From Fidelibacterota bacterium (GTDB lineage: Bacteria > Fidelibacterota > UBA2242 > JAFGTP01): 9,103 bases of DNA. Within the stretch, counting starts at the first letter, position 1. The number at the start of each line of letters is the position of its first letter. This document shows positions 1-5,689 of the stretch, piece after piece. The translations under genes and the position numbers were made by a program. The stretch covers positions 3,152 through 12,254 of the forward strand of contig JAOZSG010000064.1 in the NCBI GenBank assembly GCA_029939785.1, written 5' to 3'. A model generated the notes under the pieces. The model did not search any database and was not told the origin of the DNA. It saw only the letters and a list, made by a program, of their open reading frames with translations.

Positions 1-1175
1 ATTATTGCATCAGTGACTTCAGATGTTGACGCAGCACCCTGTTCCAGCACTTCCTGACAGCCTCGCAATTTTTGCATATCATAAGCACGTACTTTTCCTT
101 CTTCTACAACTTCCGAAACTGCTTTGCGAATGCGTTTGGCTTTTTCTGTTTCTCCAATATGATCGAGCATCATACATGCTGAAAGTATCATTGCAATTGG
201 ATTAACTATAGAAGGTTCAAATGTTTCATATTTTGGTGCTGAACCATGAGTAGGTTCAAAAATGGCTACTTCTTCGCCAATATTTGCACTACAAGCAAAA
301 CCTAATCCACCAACTAATCCGGCAAAACCATCTGATACAATATCACCAAACATATTACCGGCTATTATTACTCCGTAAGTTTCAGGATTTTTTGTCAGCC
401 ACATCATCTGTGCATCGATATTTGTATAGTTGAACCAGATATCTTTATATTCTTTTTCCATTTCACGACAGATAGCGAGCATCATTCCTGAAGTTTCGCG
501 AATTACATTTGGTTTTTCACAAAGAGTAACAGTTTTATATCCGAATTTTTTTGCATACTCAAATGCATCACGACAGATTCGTTCGGAATATTTTTTGGTA
601 AATATACGGGTGGAAATAGCGATCTCTTCTTTTGGTGACCATCCGAAGTTTTTAGCAAATTTTGGATGAGACATTAAAGCATCGTAAACATTGGCAGGAG
701 GATCTGTCCATTCAACACCTCCGTAAAGACCTTCAGTATTTTGACGAAATACTACAACATCAACTATAGGTTCTTCAATAGTGTCATTTGGACCTCTGCG
801 AATAAAATTGAGTGGATTGCCTTTGAATGTCTGACAGGGACGGCGACAAATATCAAGTTTGAAATGCTGACGAAGTCCTACGATTGGGCTATAATAAACA
901 TAACCTTTATCAACTAATTTTGGATCAAGTTCTTTTGCTGCCTCGCTTTTCGGCTTTGAAGTAATAGCTCCAAAAAGAGAAATTTTATGTTTTTCCAACA
1001 AATCAAGTGTTCTTTGTGGGAGAGGATTTCCTTCTTTACACCAAAATTCCCATCCAATATCTGCATGGACATAATTTGCATCAAAACCAGCAGCATCTAA
1101 AACTCTTACAGCTTCCGGTAATACTGTTTTACCAATTCCATCACCGGGCATTAACACAATAGTTCTCTTACTCAT
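1..1175 (-). CDS. Isocitrate/isopropylmalate dehydrogenase family protein (probable isocitrate dehydrogenase), 3' end outside window
   Basis: Metal-dependent decarboxylating dehydrogenase of the IDH/IPMDH fold, most likely isocitrate to 2-oxoglutarate with NAD(P)+, in the cytoplasm. 391 codons are visible, with no stop before the left edge; the visible end STSEVTDAI resembles the family C-terminus, so only a few residues are probably missing. Seen: the N-terminal MPGDGIGK (9-16); the substrate-binding arginines in LRQHF (101-105) and CRRPCQ (110-115); FRQNTEGLYGGVEW (143-156); the catalytic-Lys segment EKPNVIRETSG (220-230); Asp254; the metal-binding NMFGDIVSD (274-282); and the cofactor loop PTHGSAPKY (308-316). 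Lys-Tyr in that loop, plus Tyr365, resembles NADP-dependent E. coli IDH, but the second adenosine-phosphate Arg is Lys369, so the coenzyme is open. The residue matching E. coli Asn115 is Ile98. The ATG at 1175 is preceded by AAGGAG. It is transcribed divergently from the etf operon. Homoisocitrate or another 2-hydroxy-dicarboxylate is an alternative substrate. Confidence 0.85.
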   Translation of the reverse strand, partial: MSKRTIVLMPGDGIGKTVLPEAVRVLDAAGFDANYVHADIGWEFWCKEGNPLPQRTLDLLEKHKISLFGAITSKPKSEAAKELDPKLVDKGYVYYSPIVGLRQHFKLDICRRPCQTFKGNPLNFIRRGPNDTIEEPIVDVVVFRQNTEGLYGGVEWTDPPANVYDALMSHPKFAKNFGWSPKEEIAISTRIFTKKYSERICRDAFEYAKKFGYKTVTLCEKPNVIRETSGMMLAICREMEKEYKDIWFNYTNIDAQMMWLTKNPETYGVIIAGNMFGDIVSDGFAGLVGGLGFACSANIGEEVAIFEPTHGSAPKYETFEPSIVNPIAMILSACMMLDHIGETEKAKRIRKAVSEVVEEGKVRAYDMQKLRGCQEVLEQGAASTSEVTDAI

Positions 1176-1235
1176 TTACGCTCCTTTTTGTTTAATATTC
1201 TAATATTTTATATATTAATAATATTCTTTTTACTC

Positions 1236-1253
1236 TTGTTAATTATTTTGTAA
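1236..1253. promoter_or_regulatory. Degenerate Rex-like half site
   Basis: TTGTTAA at 1236-1242 is a perfect left half of the Rex consensus TTGTTAA-N4-TTAACAA. The right half at the correct spacing (1247-1253, TTTGTAA) matches only 4 of 7 positions. It lies about 60 bp upstream of the leftward dehydrogenase start and overlaps the best candidate -35 element on that strand. On its own this would be weak. It is listed because a much better match lies about 80 bp away. Confidence 0.25.
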
Positions 1254-1313
1254 ATACGTGAAAGATTTTCAGAAAGTCAAGAGAGATTTTAAAATATATT
1301 AATTTGAATTTAA

Positions 1314-1331
1314 ATGTTAATTTTTTAACAA
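1314..1331. promoter_or_regulatory. Candidate Rex (NADH/NAD+ sensing repressor) operator
   Basis: The sequence reads ATGTTAA-TTTT-TTAACAA, an inverted repeat of TGTTAA/TTAACA with a 4-bp spacer. The known clostridial Rex consensus is TTGTTAA-N4-TTAACAA, so 13 of 14 defined positions agree, with only the first T replaced by A. Rex represses fermentation, Etf and lactate dehydrogenase genes until NADH is high. The divergent genes here are an EtfAB-linked flavoenzyme and an NAD(P)-linked dehydrogenase, which is the expected kind of target. The site is about 140 bp from the leftward start and about 320 bp from the rightward start. No rex gene is in the window, and AT-rich DNA raises the chance of coincidence. 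Confidence 0.5.
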
Positions 1332-1347
1332 AACAAATAGTCTATTT

Positions 1348-1370
1348 GAATAATTCTCATATAATTATTC
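1348..1370. promoter_or_regulatory. Perfect 8-bp inverted repeat, possible operator
   Basis: GAATAATT (1348-1355) and AATTATTC (1363-1370) are exact reverse complements separated by 7 bp (CTCATAT). The site starts 17 bp after the Rex-like palindrome. Centre-to-centre spacing is about 36 bp, so it could be a second regulator site or a small hairpin. I recognise no family consensus. Confidence 0.3.
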
Positions 1371-1386
1371 TATTACACATTTTCAG

Positions 1387-1426
1387 TAGTAAAATAATAT
1401 AATTTATTAGGCATTTTACTAATAAA
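1387..1426 (+). promoter_or_regulatory. Two overlapping, mutually exclusive inverted repeats
   Basis: TAGTAAAAT (1387-1395) pairs perfectly with ATTTTACTA (1413-1421), 9 bp with a 17-nt loop. TTTATTAG (1403-1410) pairs perfectly with CTAATAAA (1419-1426), 8 bp with an 8-nt loop. The second left arm lies in the first loop and the right arms share 1419-1421, so only one stem can form in full. If transcribed as part of a long etf leader, this could be an alternative-structure element. All pairs but two are A-U, so the stems would be weak, and neither is followed directly by a U run. Confidence 0.25.
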
Positions 1427-1605
1427 GTCTCATTTTTGCTTCTTATCAGTTTTTAATGCTAAAAAAACATCTGTTTAATAAATAACAAGCGTAATCCATT
1501 GGAAGTCAAGATCTTAATGCGTTTTTTGTTTCTTTTAATTAAAAAATATTAATCTTAAGTGTTATTTATAGTATCTTTAAAGAGTTGTAATAGAAAACAT
1601 TAACA

Positions 1606-1621
1606 TATTAATGAATTAATA
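1606..1621. promoter_or_regulatory. 7-bp inverted repeat just upstream of etfB
   Basis: TATTAAT (1606-1612) and ATTAATA (1615-1621) flank a 2-bp centre, 28 bp before the etfB start codon. It overlaps the only -10-like string near etfB, so it could be an operator. It is composed purely of A and T, so chance occurrence is quite possible. Confidence 0.2.
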
Positions 1622-1637
1622 AATCTTTGAAAAAACC

Positions 1638-1643
1638 AAGGAG
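1638..1643 (+). promoter_or_regulatory. Shine-Dalgarno fixing the TTG start of etfB
   Basis: AAGGAG lies 6 nt before the TTG at 1650. No ATG is in frame nearby upstream, and the next in-frame ATG (residue 18) would remove the conserved first beta strand of EtfB. The TTG is therefore the best start. Confidence 0.8.
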
Positions 1644-1649
1644 TAAATT

Positions 1650-2447
1650 TTGAAAATTATAGTTACAATTAAGCAAGTTCCGGAAACAGGAAATGTAAAA
1701 ATGGATCCTGTAACAGGAACTATGAAAAGAGATGGTGTTGAGTCTATAGTCAATCCGCTTGATTTATATGCCGTTGAAGAAGCAATAAGATTAAAAAATG
1801 AGTTTGGTGGAGAAATTATTGCAATTACTATGGGACCACCAAAGGCAGACAGAGCACTTCGTGAAGTAATATCTATGGGATGTGATTCTGGTATCTTACT
1901 TTCTAATAAATCTTTTGCAGGTGCAGATACATGGTCAACATCTTATGTTTTAGCTCAGGCTATAAAGAAATTGGGCGAATATGATCTCATTTTATGTGGT
2001 GAGCGTGCAACTGATGGTGATACAGGACAAGTTGGTCCGGGAATAGCCACCTGGCTGGATATTACTTTTACTACCTATGTTAGCGGTGTGAAAGAAGTAA
2101 AAGAAAATTCTCTTGTAATCGAACGAATGGTTGAAACAGGATATGAGATTCTCGAAATTGAAAATCCATCTTTATTAACAGTAATAAAGGAAATAAATTA
2201 TCCTCGTTTACCATCTCTCAGAGGTAAACAAAAAGCACGAAAACTAGATATTCCTGTTTGGGGACCTGAAGAGATTGATGTAGAGAATAAAAATTTAGGT
2301 CTTAAAGGTTCACCAACTCGCGTTGTAAGAATATCCAAACCAAAAGTTTCAAGAAATGGTGAATTATTTGTTTGTAAAAATGATCAGGATATTGAAAATG
2401 CAGTGGGTAAAATGTTCGAATTTCTTGAATCAAAAGAAATAATATAG
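1650..2447 (+). CDS. etfB: Electron transfer flavoprotein beta subunit (bifurcating type)
   Basis: Small subunit of the heterodimeric EtfAB that carries electrons between the FAD-linked dehydrogenase encoded two genes downstream and NAD+/NADH. 265 aa, usual length. Seen: the first strand MKIIVTIKQVPET (1-13); NPLDLYAVEEA (35-45); TMGPPKADRALREV (60-73); GADTWSTSYVLAQAI (91-105); the FAD/nucleotide loop CGERATDGDTGQVGPG (116-131); INYPRLPSLRGKQKA (182-196); and GLKGSPTRV (217-225). The DGDTGQVGP loop, PPKAD segment and GSPTRV are what I associate with NADH-using, electron-bifurcating EtfB such as the A. woodii LctB/CarD and clostridial Bcd partners, rather than with respiratory Etf. The start is TTG with a strong AAGGAG. 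The stop overlaps the Shine-Dalgarno of etfA, with 9 nt between the two reading frames, so the genes are probably translationally coupled. Confidence 0.93.
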   Translation: MKIIVTIKQVPETGNVKMDPVTGTMKRDGVESIVNPLDLYAVEEAIRLKNEFGGEIIAITMGPPKADRALREVISMGCDSGILLSNKSFAGADTWSTSYVLAQAIKKLGEYDLILCGERATDGDTGQVGPGIATWLDITFTTYVSGVKEVKENSLVIERMVETGYEILEIENPSLLTVIKEINYPRLPSLRGKQKARKLDIPVWGPEEIDVENKNLGLKGSPTRVVRISKPKVSRNGELFVCKNDQDIENAVGKMFEFLESKEII

Positions 2448-2456
2448 GAGTGGATA

Positions 2457-3458
2457 ATGTCATATAAAAATGTTTGGACTCTAAGCGAACAAGAGCAGGG
2501 AAAATTAAAAGAAGTTTCTTTTGAATTATTAAAAAGAGGTCGTGCTCTTGCTGATAAAAGAAAAGTTGAATTAGTGGCAATTGTTCTTGGTCACAATCTT
2601 GATAAAGATGATTTACAAAAATTAATATATTTTGGTGCTGATAAAGTATTAGTGGTAGATGCACCTGAACTTGAATATTTTCTTACTGATCCTTATGTAA
2701 ATGTTGTAACAAAATTAATAGAAAATCATAAACCCGAAATATTAATTGCCAGTGCTACTACTACTGGACGAACAGTCGCACCTGCAGTGGCAATTAAAGT
2801 AAATACTGGTTTGACAGCTGATTGCACGGGATTGGATATTGATGATGAAGGTCATCTGATTCAGACAAGACCTGCTATTGGTGGAAATATTCTGGCAACA
2901 ATTAAAACTCCTATTCACAGACCTCAAATGGCTTCTGTCAGACCTCATTCAAATCAGCCATTGGATATTGATAAATCCAGAACCGGTGAGATTGTTTATG
3001 AGGAAATCGATAAAGAACTTTTGAAAAGTAGAATTAAGCGGATTGAGTTTCATGAAAATGAAGAAGAAACCGGAAATATTCAGGATGCAGAAGTTATTAT
3101 TGCCGGAGGAAAAGGTTGTAAGACTGAAGAAAAATTTAAAATGATTAAGGAAATTGCTACTCTCATGCATGGTGCTGTTGGTGGTTCACGTGAAGCGGTT
3201 GATCTTGGTTGGATTTCTTATCCTCATCAGATTGGATTGAGTGGACAAACCGTGAGTCCTCATTTTTATCTTGTTGCCGGAGTATCCGGTGCAGTACAGC
3301 ATCTTGCTGGCATAAAAACAGCGGAAAATATTGTGGCAATAAATAATGATTCTGAAGCACAGATTTTTCAGGTAGCGGATTTTGGAATTCAGGGTGATTT
3401 AAATGATATACTGCCCGTCATTATTAATAAGTTAAAAGAGCGTAAGGAGGGTAAATAA
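2457..3458 (+). CDS. etfA: Electron transfer flavoprotein alpha subunit (bifurcating type, no ferredoxin domain)
   Basis: Large EtfAB subunit, holding the FAD that shuttles electrons to the partner dehydrogenase. 333 aa. Seen: an N-terminal Etf domain with GRTVAPAVAIKVNTGLTADC (104-123) and RPAIGGNILATI (138-149), then the FAD-binding C-terminal domain with IIAGGKG (214-220), GGSREAVDLGW (242-252), HQIGLSGQTVSP (257-268), AGVSGAVQHLAGI (274-286), AINNDSEAQIF (295-305) and ADFGIQGDL (307-315). The protein begins directly with the Etf fold (MSYKNVWTLSEQEQGKLKEV). There is no N-terminal CxxCxxC ferredoxin module, unlike LctC and CarE of Acetobacterium woodii. AGGAG lies 6 nt before the ATG, overlapping the etfB stop. 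Its TAA shares one base with the ATG of the next gene (TAATG), implying translational coupling and a fixed complex. Confidence 0.94.
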   Translation: MSYKNVWTLSEQEQGKLKEVSFELLKRGRALADKRKVELVAIVLGHNLDKDDLQKLIYFGADKVLVVDAPELEYFLTDPYVNVVTKLIENHKPEILIASATTTGRTVAPAVAIKVNTGLTADCTGLDIDDEGHLIQTRPAIGGNILATIKTPIHRPQMASVRPHSNQPLDIDKSRTGEIVYEEIDKELLKSRIKRIEFHENEEETGNIQDAEVIIAGGKGCKTEEKFKMIKEIATLMHGAVGGSREAVDLGWISYPHQIGLSGQTVSPHFYLVAGVSGAVQHLAGIKTAENIVAINNDSEAQIFQVADFGIQGDLNDILPVIINKLKERKEGK

Positions 3459-4876
3459 TGTCTGAATATAAAAAAATTACTCTGGAAATAGTTGAAAAAT
3501 TAAAAAATATTGTTGGCGATAGAAATGTAATATTTGATGATATTGAAAAACTTGAACCTTATTCTCATGATGAAATTGCTGAAAAATCTTATGGCTCTAT
3601 GCCGGAAGTTGTAATTAAACCTGAAACAAGTGAGCAAATCGCTCAAATCATGAAGTTTGCAAATAAAGAAAATATTCCGGTTACTCCAAGAGGAGCAGGA
3701 AGTGGACTTTCAGGTGGTGCTGTTCCGATTTTTGGTGGAATTTGTTTATCTGTTGAAAAGATGAATAAGATACTTGAAATAGATAAAGCAAATATGGTTG
3801 CCGTCGTCGAGCCTGGAGTTATAACCAATGATCTGAATGATTTACTCACTGAAGAAGATCTGTTTTTTGCAGGTTATCCGATGAGTGTTGAAAGTTGCTA
3901 TGTTGGAGGCAATGTTGCCGAAAATGCAGGTGGTGGAAGAGCAGTAAAATATGGAGTAACCGGGCGGTATATTATTGGCCTGGAAGTTATCACGCCCGAA
4001 GGTGATATTATTAATCTTGGCGGAAAAATTGTAAAAAATGTTGTAGGCTATGATCTTCTTAACTTAATGGTTGGTTCAGAAGGAACTCTGGGTATTTTTA
4101 CAAAAATTATTATCAAACTACTTCCATTGCCAAAAGAAAAAGTTGCTTTGCTTGTTCCATTTAAAGATGTTGAAACTGCAATAAATATGGTTCCGACAAT
4201 TATCACTAATGGAAAAATAATTCCAACTGCAATTGAGTTTATGGATCAATTATCTTTTCAAACATGCTACAAATATCTGAATGAACATTTTCCGCACTCT
4301 GATGCAGGAGCTATGTTATTGCTTGAAGTTGATGGAAACAGTATGGAGCAATTGGAACAGGAATATGAAACTATTGGAGACTTATGTCTGGAAAACGGTG
4401 CTCTTGAAGTATATGTGGCTGATAATCATACAACTCAGGAAAGAGTATGGCGTGTAAGACGAAATATTGCTGAAGCATTCATGGTTTATTCCCCTGTTCA
4501 AAGTCTAGAGGATATTGTCGTGCCTGTTGCAGAAATCCCAAATGTTCTTCCGGAAATTGATAAGATTGCTAAAAAACATGATGTTTTGATTCCATGTTAT
4601 GGTCATGCAGGTGATGGTAATTTGCATGCAACTGTTGTAAAAAAACCGGAAATGAGTATGAATGACTGGTATAGAATATTAGACAATATTTTAATGGAAA
4701 TGTATGTGGTTACAACAAGTTTTGGTGGTACTATCAGTGGTGAACACGGTATTGGTCATAAGCGAAAAAAACAAATGAAAGAATTAATGGAACCGGCTAC
4801 TTTTGAATTAATGAAAAGGATTAAAAAATCTTTTGATCCAAATAATATCATGAATCCCGGTAAAATTCTTGATTAA
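3458..4876 (+). CDS. FAD-linked 2-hydroxyacid dehydrogenase (D-lactate dehydrogenase/glycolate oxidase GlcD family)
   Basis: Cytoplasmic flavoenzyme oxidising a 2-hydroxyacid to the 2-oxoacid and passing electrons to EtfAB; D-lactate to pyruvate is most likely. 472 aa, close to LctD-type subunits. Seen: an N-terminal PCMH-type FAD domain with PRGAGSGLSGGAVP (77-90), GGNVAENAGGGRAVKYG (150-166) and VGYDLLNLMVGSEGTLGI (196-213). The C-terminal FAD-oxidase domain has WRVRRN (331-336), SLEDIVVPV (349-357), the metal/substrate motif GHAGDGNLH (382-390), SGEHGIG (427-433) and the family ending NPGKILD. No cysteine-rich Fe-S domain is present. AAGGAGG precedes the start, which overlaps the etfA stop by one base. 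Fusion of the three genes into one operon is the main evidence that the electron acceptor is Etf. Glycolate and D-2-hydroxyglutarate are real alternatives within this family. No lactate permease or racemase gene is visible. Confidence 0.9.
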   Translation: MSEYKKITLEIVEKLKNIVGDRNVIFDDIEKLEPYSHDEIAEKSYGSMPEVVIKPETSEQIAQIMKFANKENIPVTPRGAGSGLSGGAVPIFGGICLSVEKMNKILEIDKANMVAVVEPGVITNDLNDLLTEEDLFFAGYPMSVESCYVGGNVAENAGGGRAVKYGVTGRYIIGLEVITPEGDIINLGGKIVKNVVGYDLLNLMVGSEGTLGIFTKIIIKLLPLPKEKVALLVPFKDVETAINMVPTIITNGKIIPTAIEFMDQLSFQTCYKYLNEHFPHSDAGAMLLLEVDGNSMEQLEQEYETIGDLCLENGALEVYVADNHTTQERVWRVRRNIAEAFMVYSPVQSLEDIVVPVAEIPNVLPEIDKIAKKHDVLIPCYGHAGDGNLHATVVKKPEMSMNDWYRILDNILMEMYVVTTSFGGTISGEHGIGHKRKKQMKELMEPATFELMKRIKKSFDPNNIMNPGKILD

Positions 4877-4900
4877 TTAGCCCTTCTTATAGAATAGATA

Positions 4901-4932
4901 AAAAAGTCATCCTTATTTGAGGGTGGCTTTTT
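4901..4932 (+). terminator. Intrinsic terminator of the etfB-etfA-dehydrogenase operon
   Basis: Left arm 4901-4913 (AAAAAGTCATCCT) pairs with right arm 4920-4932 (AGGGTGGCTTTTT) over 13 positions, around a 6-nt loop, ending in a U run. Two of the pairs are U-G wobbles in the rightward transcript. In the leftward transcript these become A-C mismatches, so the stem is weaker there. It can still serve the convergent gene that ends at 4951, because an A run lies on its other side. It starts 24 nt after the dehydrogenase stop. Confidence 0.9.
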
Positions 4933-4950
4933 GCGTTACTAATACTAATG

Positions 4951-5388
4951 CTATTTTATTTCACCAAACTGAAATTTGACTATTTTGTTCTCGAAATCGT
5001 TAATTGTCCAAAAATTTGAATCTAACCATTTCAGTCCCCACATATGATATACAGGAATTCTATACTCAGGTTGAATAATTTTGCTCTCTTCCAAATCATA
5101 TTTAGCCATTCTATTATCAAAATGATCTACAGTATCTTTTGACATGGCAACCCAAATATTTTCTCCATCTGAAGTAAAATAAATAGAGTGGCAACTAAAT
5201 AAATCTAAGTGATAAAATTTTGGAAATTCTCTAATCACCTCTCTGGTAAAAGGATCAATCTGCACAATCTGCCCGCTGTCACTTTTTCTTCTATATAAAA
5301 ACAAACTATTATCATGGGCAAAAATATCCTCAATCCAAATAGAATCATATAGTTTACAAAATTGTTCAGTTTTCACACTATCAATCAA
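4951..5388 (-). CDS. Beta-propeller-like protein fragment, probable truncated gene
   Basis: 145 aa from a TTG start. The sequence has blade-like repeats: GQIVQIDPFTREVIREFP (39-56), then GENIWVAMSK, and near the end HMWGLKWLDSNFWTINDF followed by NKIVKFQF. The pattern (GL-W-...-FW-...-I-K) resembles NHL, SMP-30 or glutamine-cyclotransferase-like propellers. Intact propellers of these types are usually well over 250 aa, so this looks like the C-terminal two or three blades. No signal peptide is present on this ORF. The frame stays open and protein-like for 16 codons above the TTG (to 5436), then meets TAA, with no ATG among them. GAGG lies 8 nt before the TTG, so expression of the short form is possible. 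No specific function can be assigned. It converges on the etf operon terminator. Confidence 0.5.
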   Translation of the reverse strand: MIDSVKTEQFCKLYDSIWIEDIFAHDNSLFLYRRKSDSGQIVQIDPFTREVIREFPKFYHLDLFSCHSIYFTSDGENIWVAMSKDTVDHFDNRMAKYDLEESKIIQPEYRIPVYHMWGLKWLDSNFWTINDFENKIVKFQFGEIK

Positions 5389-5469
5389 ACCTGTATCCTC
5401 ATTGAGATAAGTAAAATTAATAATATCAGGGTTAAATTATGAATATTAAGAGAGTTTTATAAAAAAATA

Positions 5470-5544
5470 TCAACCTGATGGGGGATTTATTATATCACAA
5501 AATGAGCAACCAAGTGTGATAAAAAAAACAATTGTACAATTCAC
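5470..5544 (-). pseudogene. Possible lipoprotein signal-peptide remnant upstream of the propeller fragment
   Basis: A 24-codon frame from GTG (5544) to TGA (5470), with AAAGG 6 nt before the start. The product begins with a short hydrophobic run, TIVFFITLGC, then SFCDIINPPSG. This looks like a minimal type II signal peptide with a loose lipobox (TLGC rather than the usual L-A/S-G/A-C) and an Asn/Pro-rich linker. It is 81 bp upstream of the propeller ORF on the same strand but in a different frame, with stops between. The idea that both are pieces of one broken lipoprotein gene is inference. A chance frame in AT-rich DNA is the alternative. Confidence 0.22.
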
Positions 5545-5631
5545 TTTTTACCTTTTGGAAAATTTATTTGATGAAATCGTAAAAAGTATTTTTCAATGCA
5601 GAGACTATAGTTTTAAAATACAATAAATTAT

Positions 5632-5658
5632 CTCTGCGTCCTTTGCGTCCTCTGCGTT
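5632..5658. repeat. Three tandem 9-bp units (CTCTGCGTC type), dispersed intergenic repeat family
   Basis: The three adjacent units are CTCTGCGTC, CTTTGCGTC and CTCTGCGTT, differing by one or two bases. On the minus strand they read as the GACGCAGAG / GACGCAAAG pattern, ending in a TTAAAATTTTT-side flank. From general familiarity, such GCAGAG-type tandems recur in intergenic DNA of many unrelated environmental bacteria. The segment is far more GC-rich than its surroundings, which supports an origin as a dispersed element. It sits 32 bp downstream of the M48 stop. Confidence 0.6.
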
Positions 5659-5689
5659 AAAATTTTTACTTTTTATGAAGTTGTCTTAT

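Larger units (their letters stand above)
1176..1649. other. Divergent intergenic region, AT-rich, regulatory
   Basis: 474 bp without a credible gene, separating the leftward dehydrogenase from the rightward etf operon, so it must hold both promoters. It is very AT-rich, and many weak -10-like strings occur, so I assign no promoter firmly. For the leftward gene, TTAACA (minus strand, 1242-1237) is a possible -35, with an ATTAAT-like -10 about 17 bp downstream. For the rightward operon, TTGTAA at 1585-1590 followed by TATTAA at 1606-1611 is a poor pair (15-bp spacing). The notable content is a run of perfect inverted repeats between 1314 and 1426, listed separately. Confidence 0.7.
5389..5689. 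other. Intergenic region with inverted repeats and a tandem repeat
   Basis: 301 bp between the propeller-like ORF and the M48 protease, both leftward. It holds a possible lipoprotein-leader mini-ORF (5470-5544) and the tandem 9-mers at 5632-5658, both listed separately. It also holds a TATCACA/TGTGATA inverted repeat (5493-5499 and 5515-5521), a perfect 12-bp palindrome AATTGTACAATT (5530-5541), and GCAGAGA/TCTCTGC (5598-5604 and 5631-5637), which could fold the tandem repeat into a stem. I see no clear intrinsic terminator for the protease gene. Confidence 0.6.

Noticed and set aside
430..669. Plus-strand open frame of 79 codons
   Set aside because: It lies antisense inside the dehydrogenase gene (1-1175), whose conserved motifs cover the same stretch. 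No family pattern is seen.
914..1096. Minus-strand 60-codon frame
   Set aside because: It overlaps the dehydrogenase gene in another frame of the same strand. The dehydrogenase frame carries the conserved residues.
1176..1649. Small RNA or hidden small gene in the divergent region
   Set aside because: No frame has a good start with a Shine-Dalgarno and protein-like content, and there is no GC-rich structured segment followed by a U run.
2302..2664. Minus-strand open frame of 120 codons across the etfB/etfA junction
   Set aside because: It is antisense to two well-supported genes, has low-complexity Leu/His/Gln-rich content and no recognisable domain.
5493..5521. TATCACA/TGTGATA inverted repeat as a CRP-type site or terminator
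   Set aside because: The half sites are spaced 15 bp apart, unlike the 6-bp spacing of CRP sites. The A run follows the stem on the plus strand, which would not act as a U-tract terminator for leftward genes.
5530..5541. Perfect palindrome AATTGTACAATT
   Set aside because: It is short and AT-rich, has no positional link to a gene start, and is kept only as a note in the intergenic entry.
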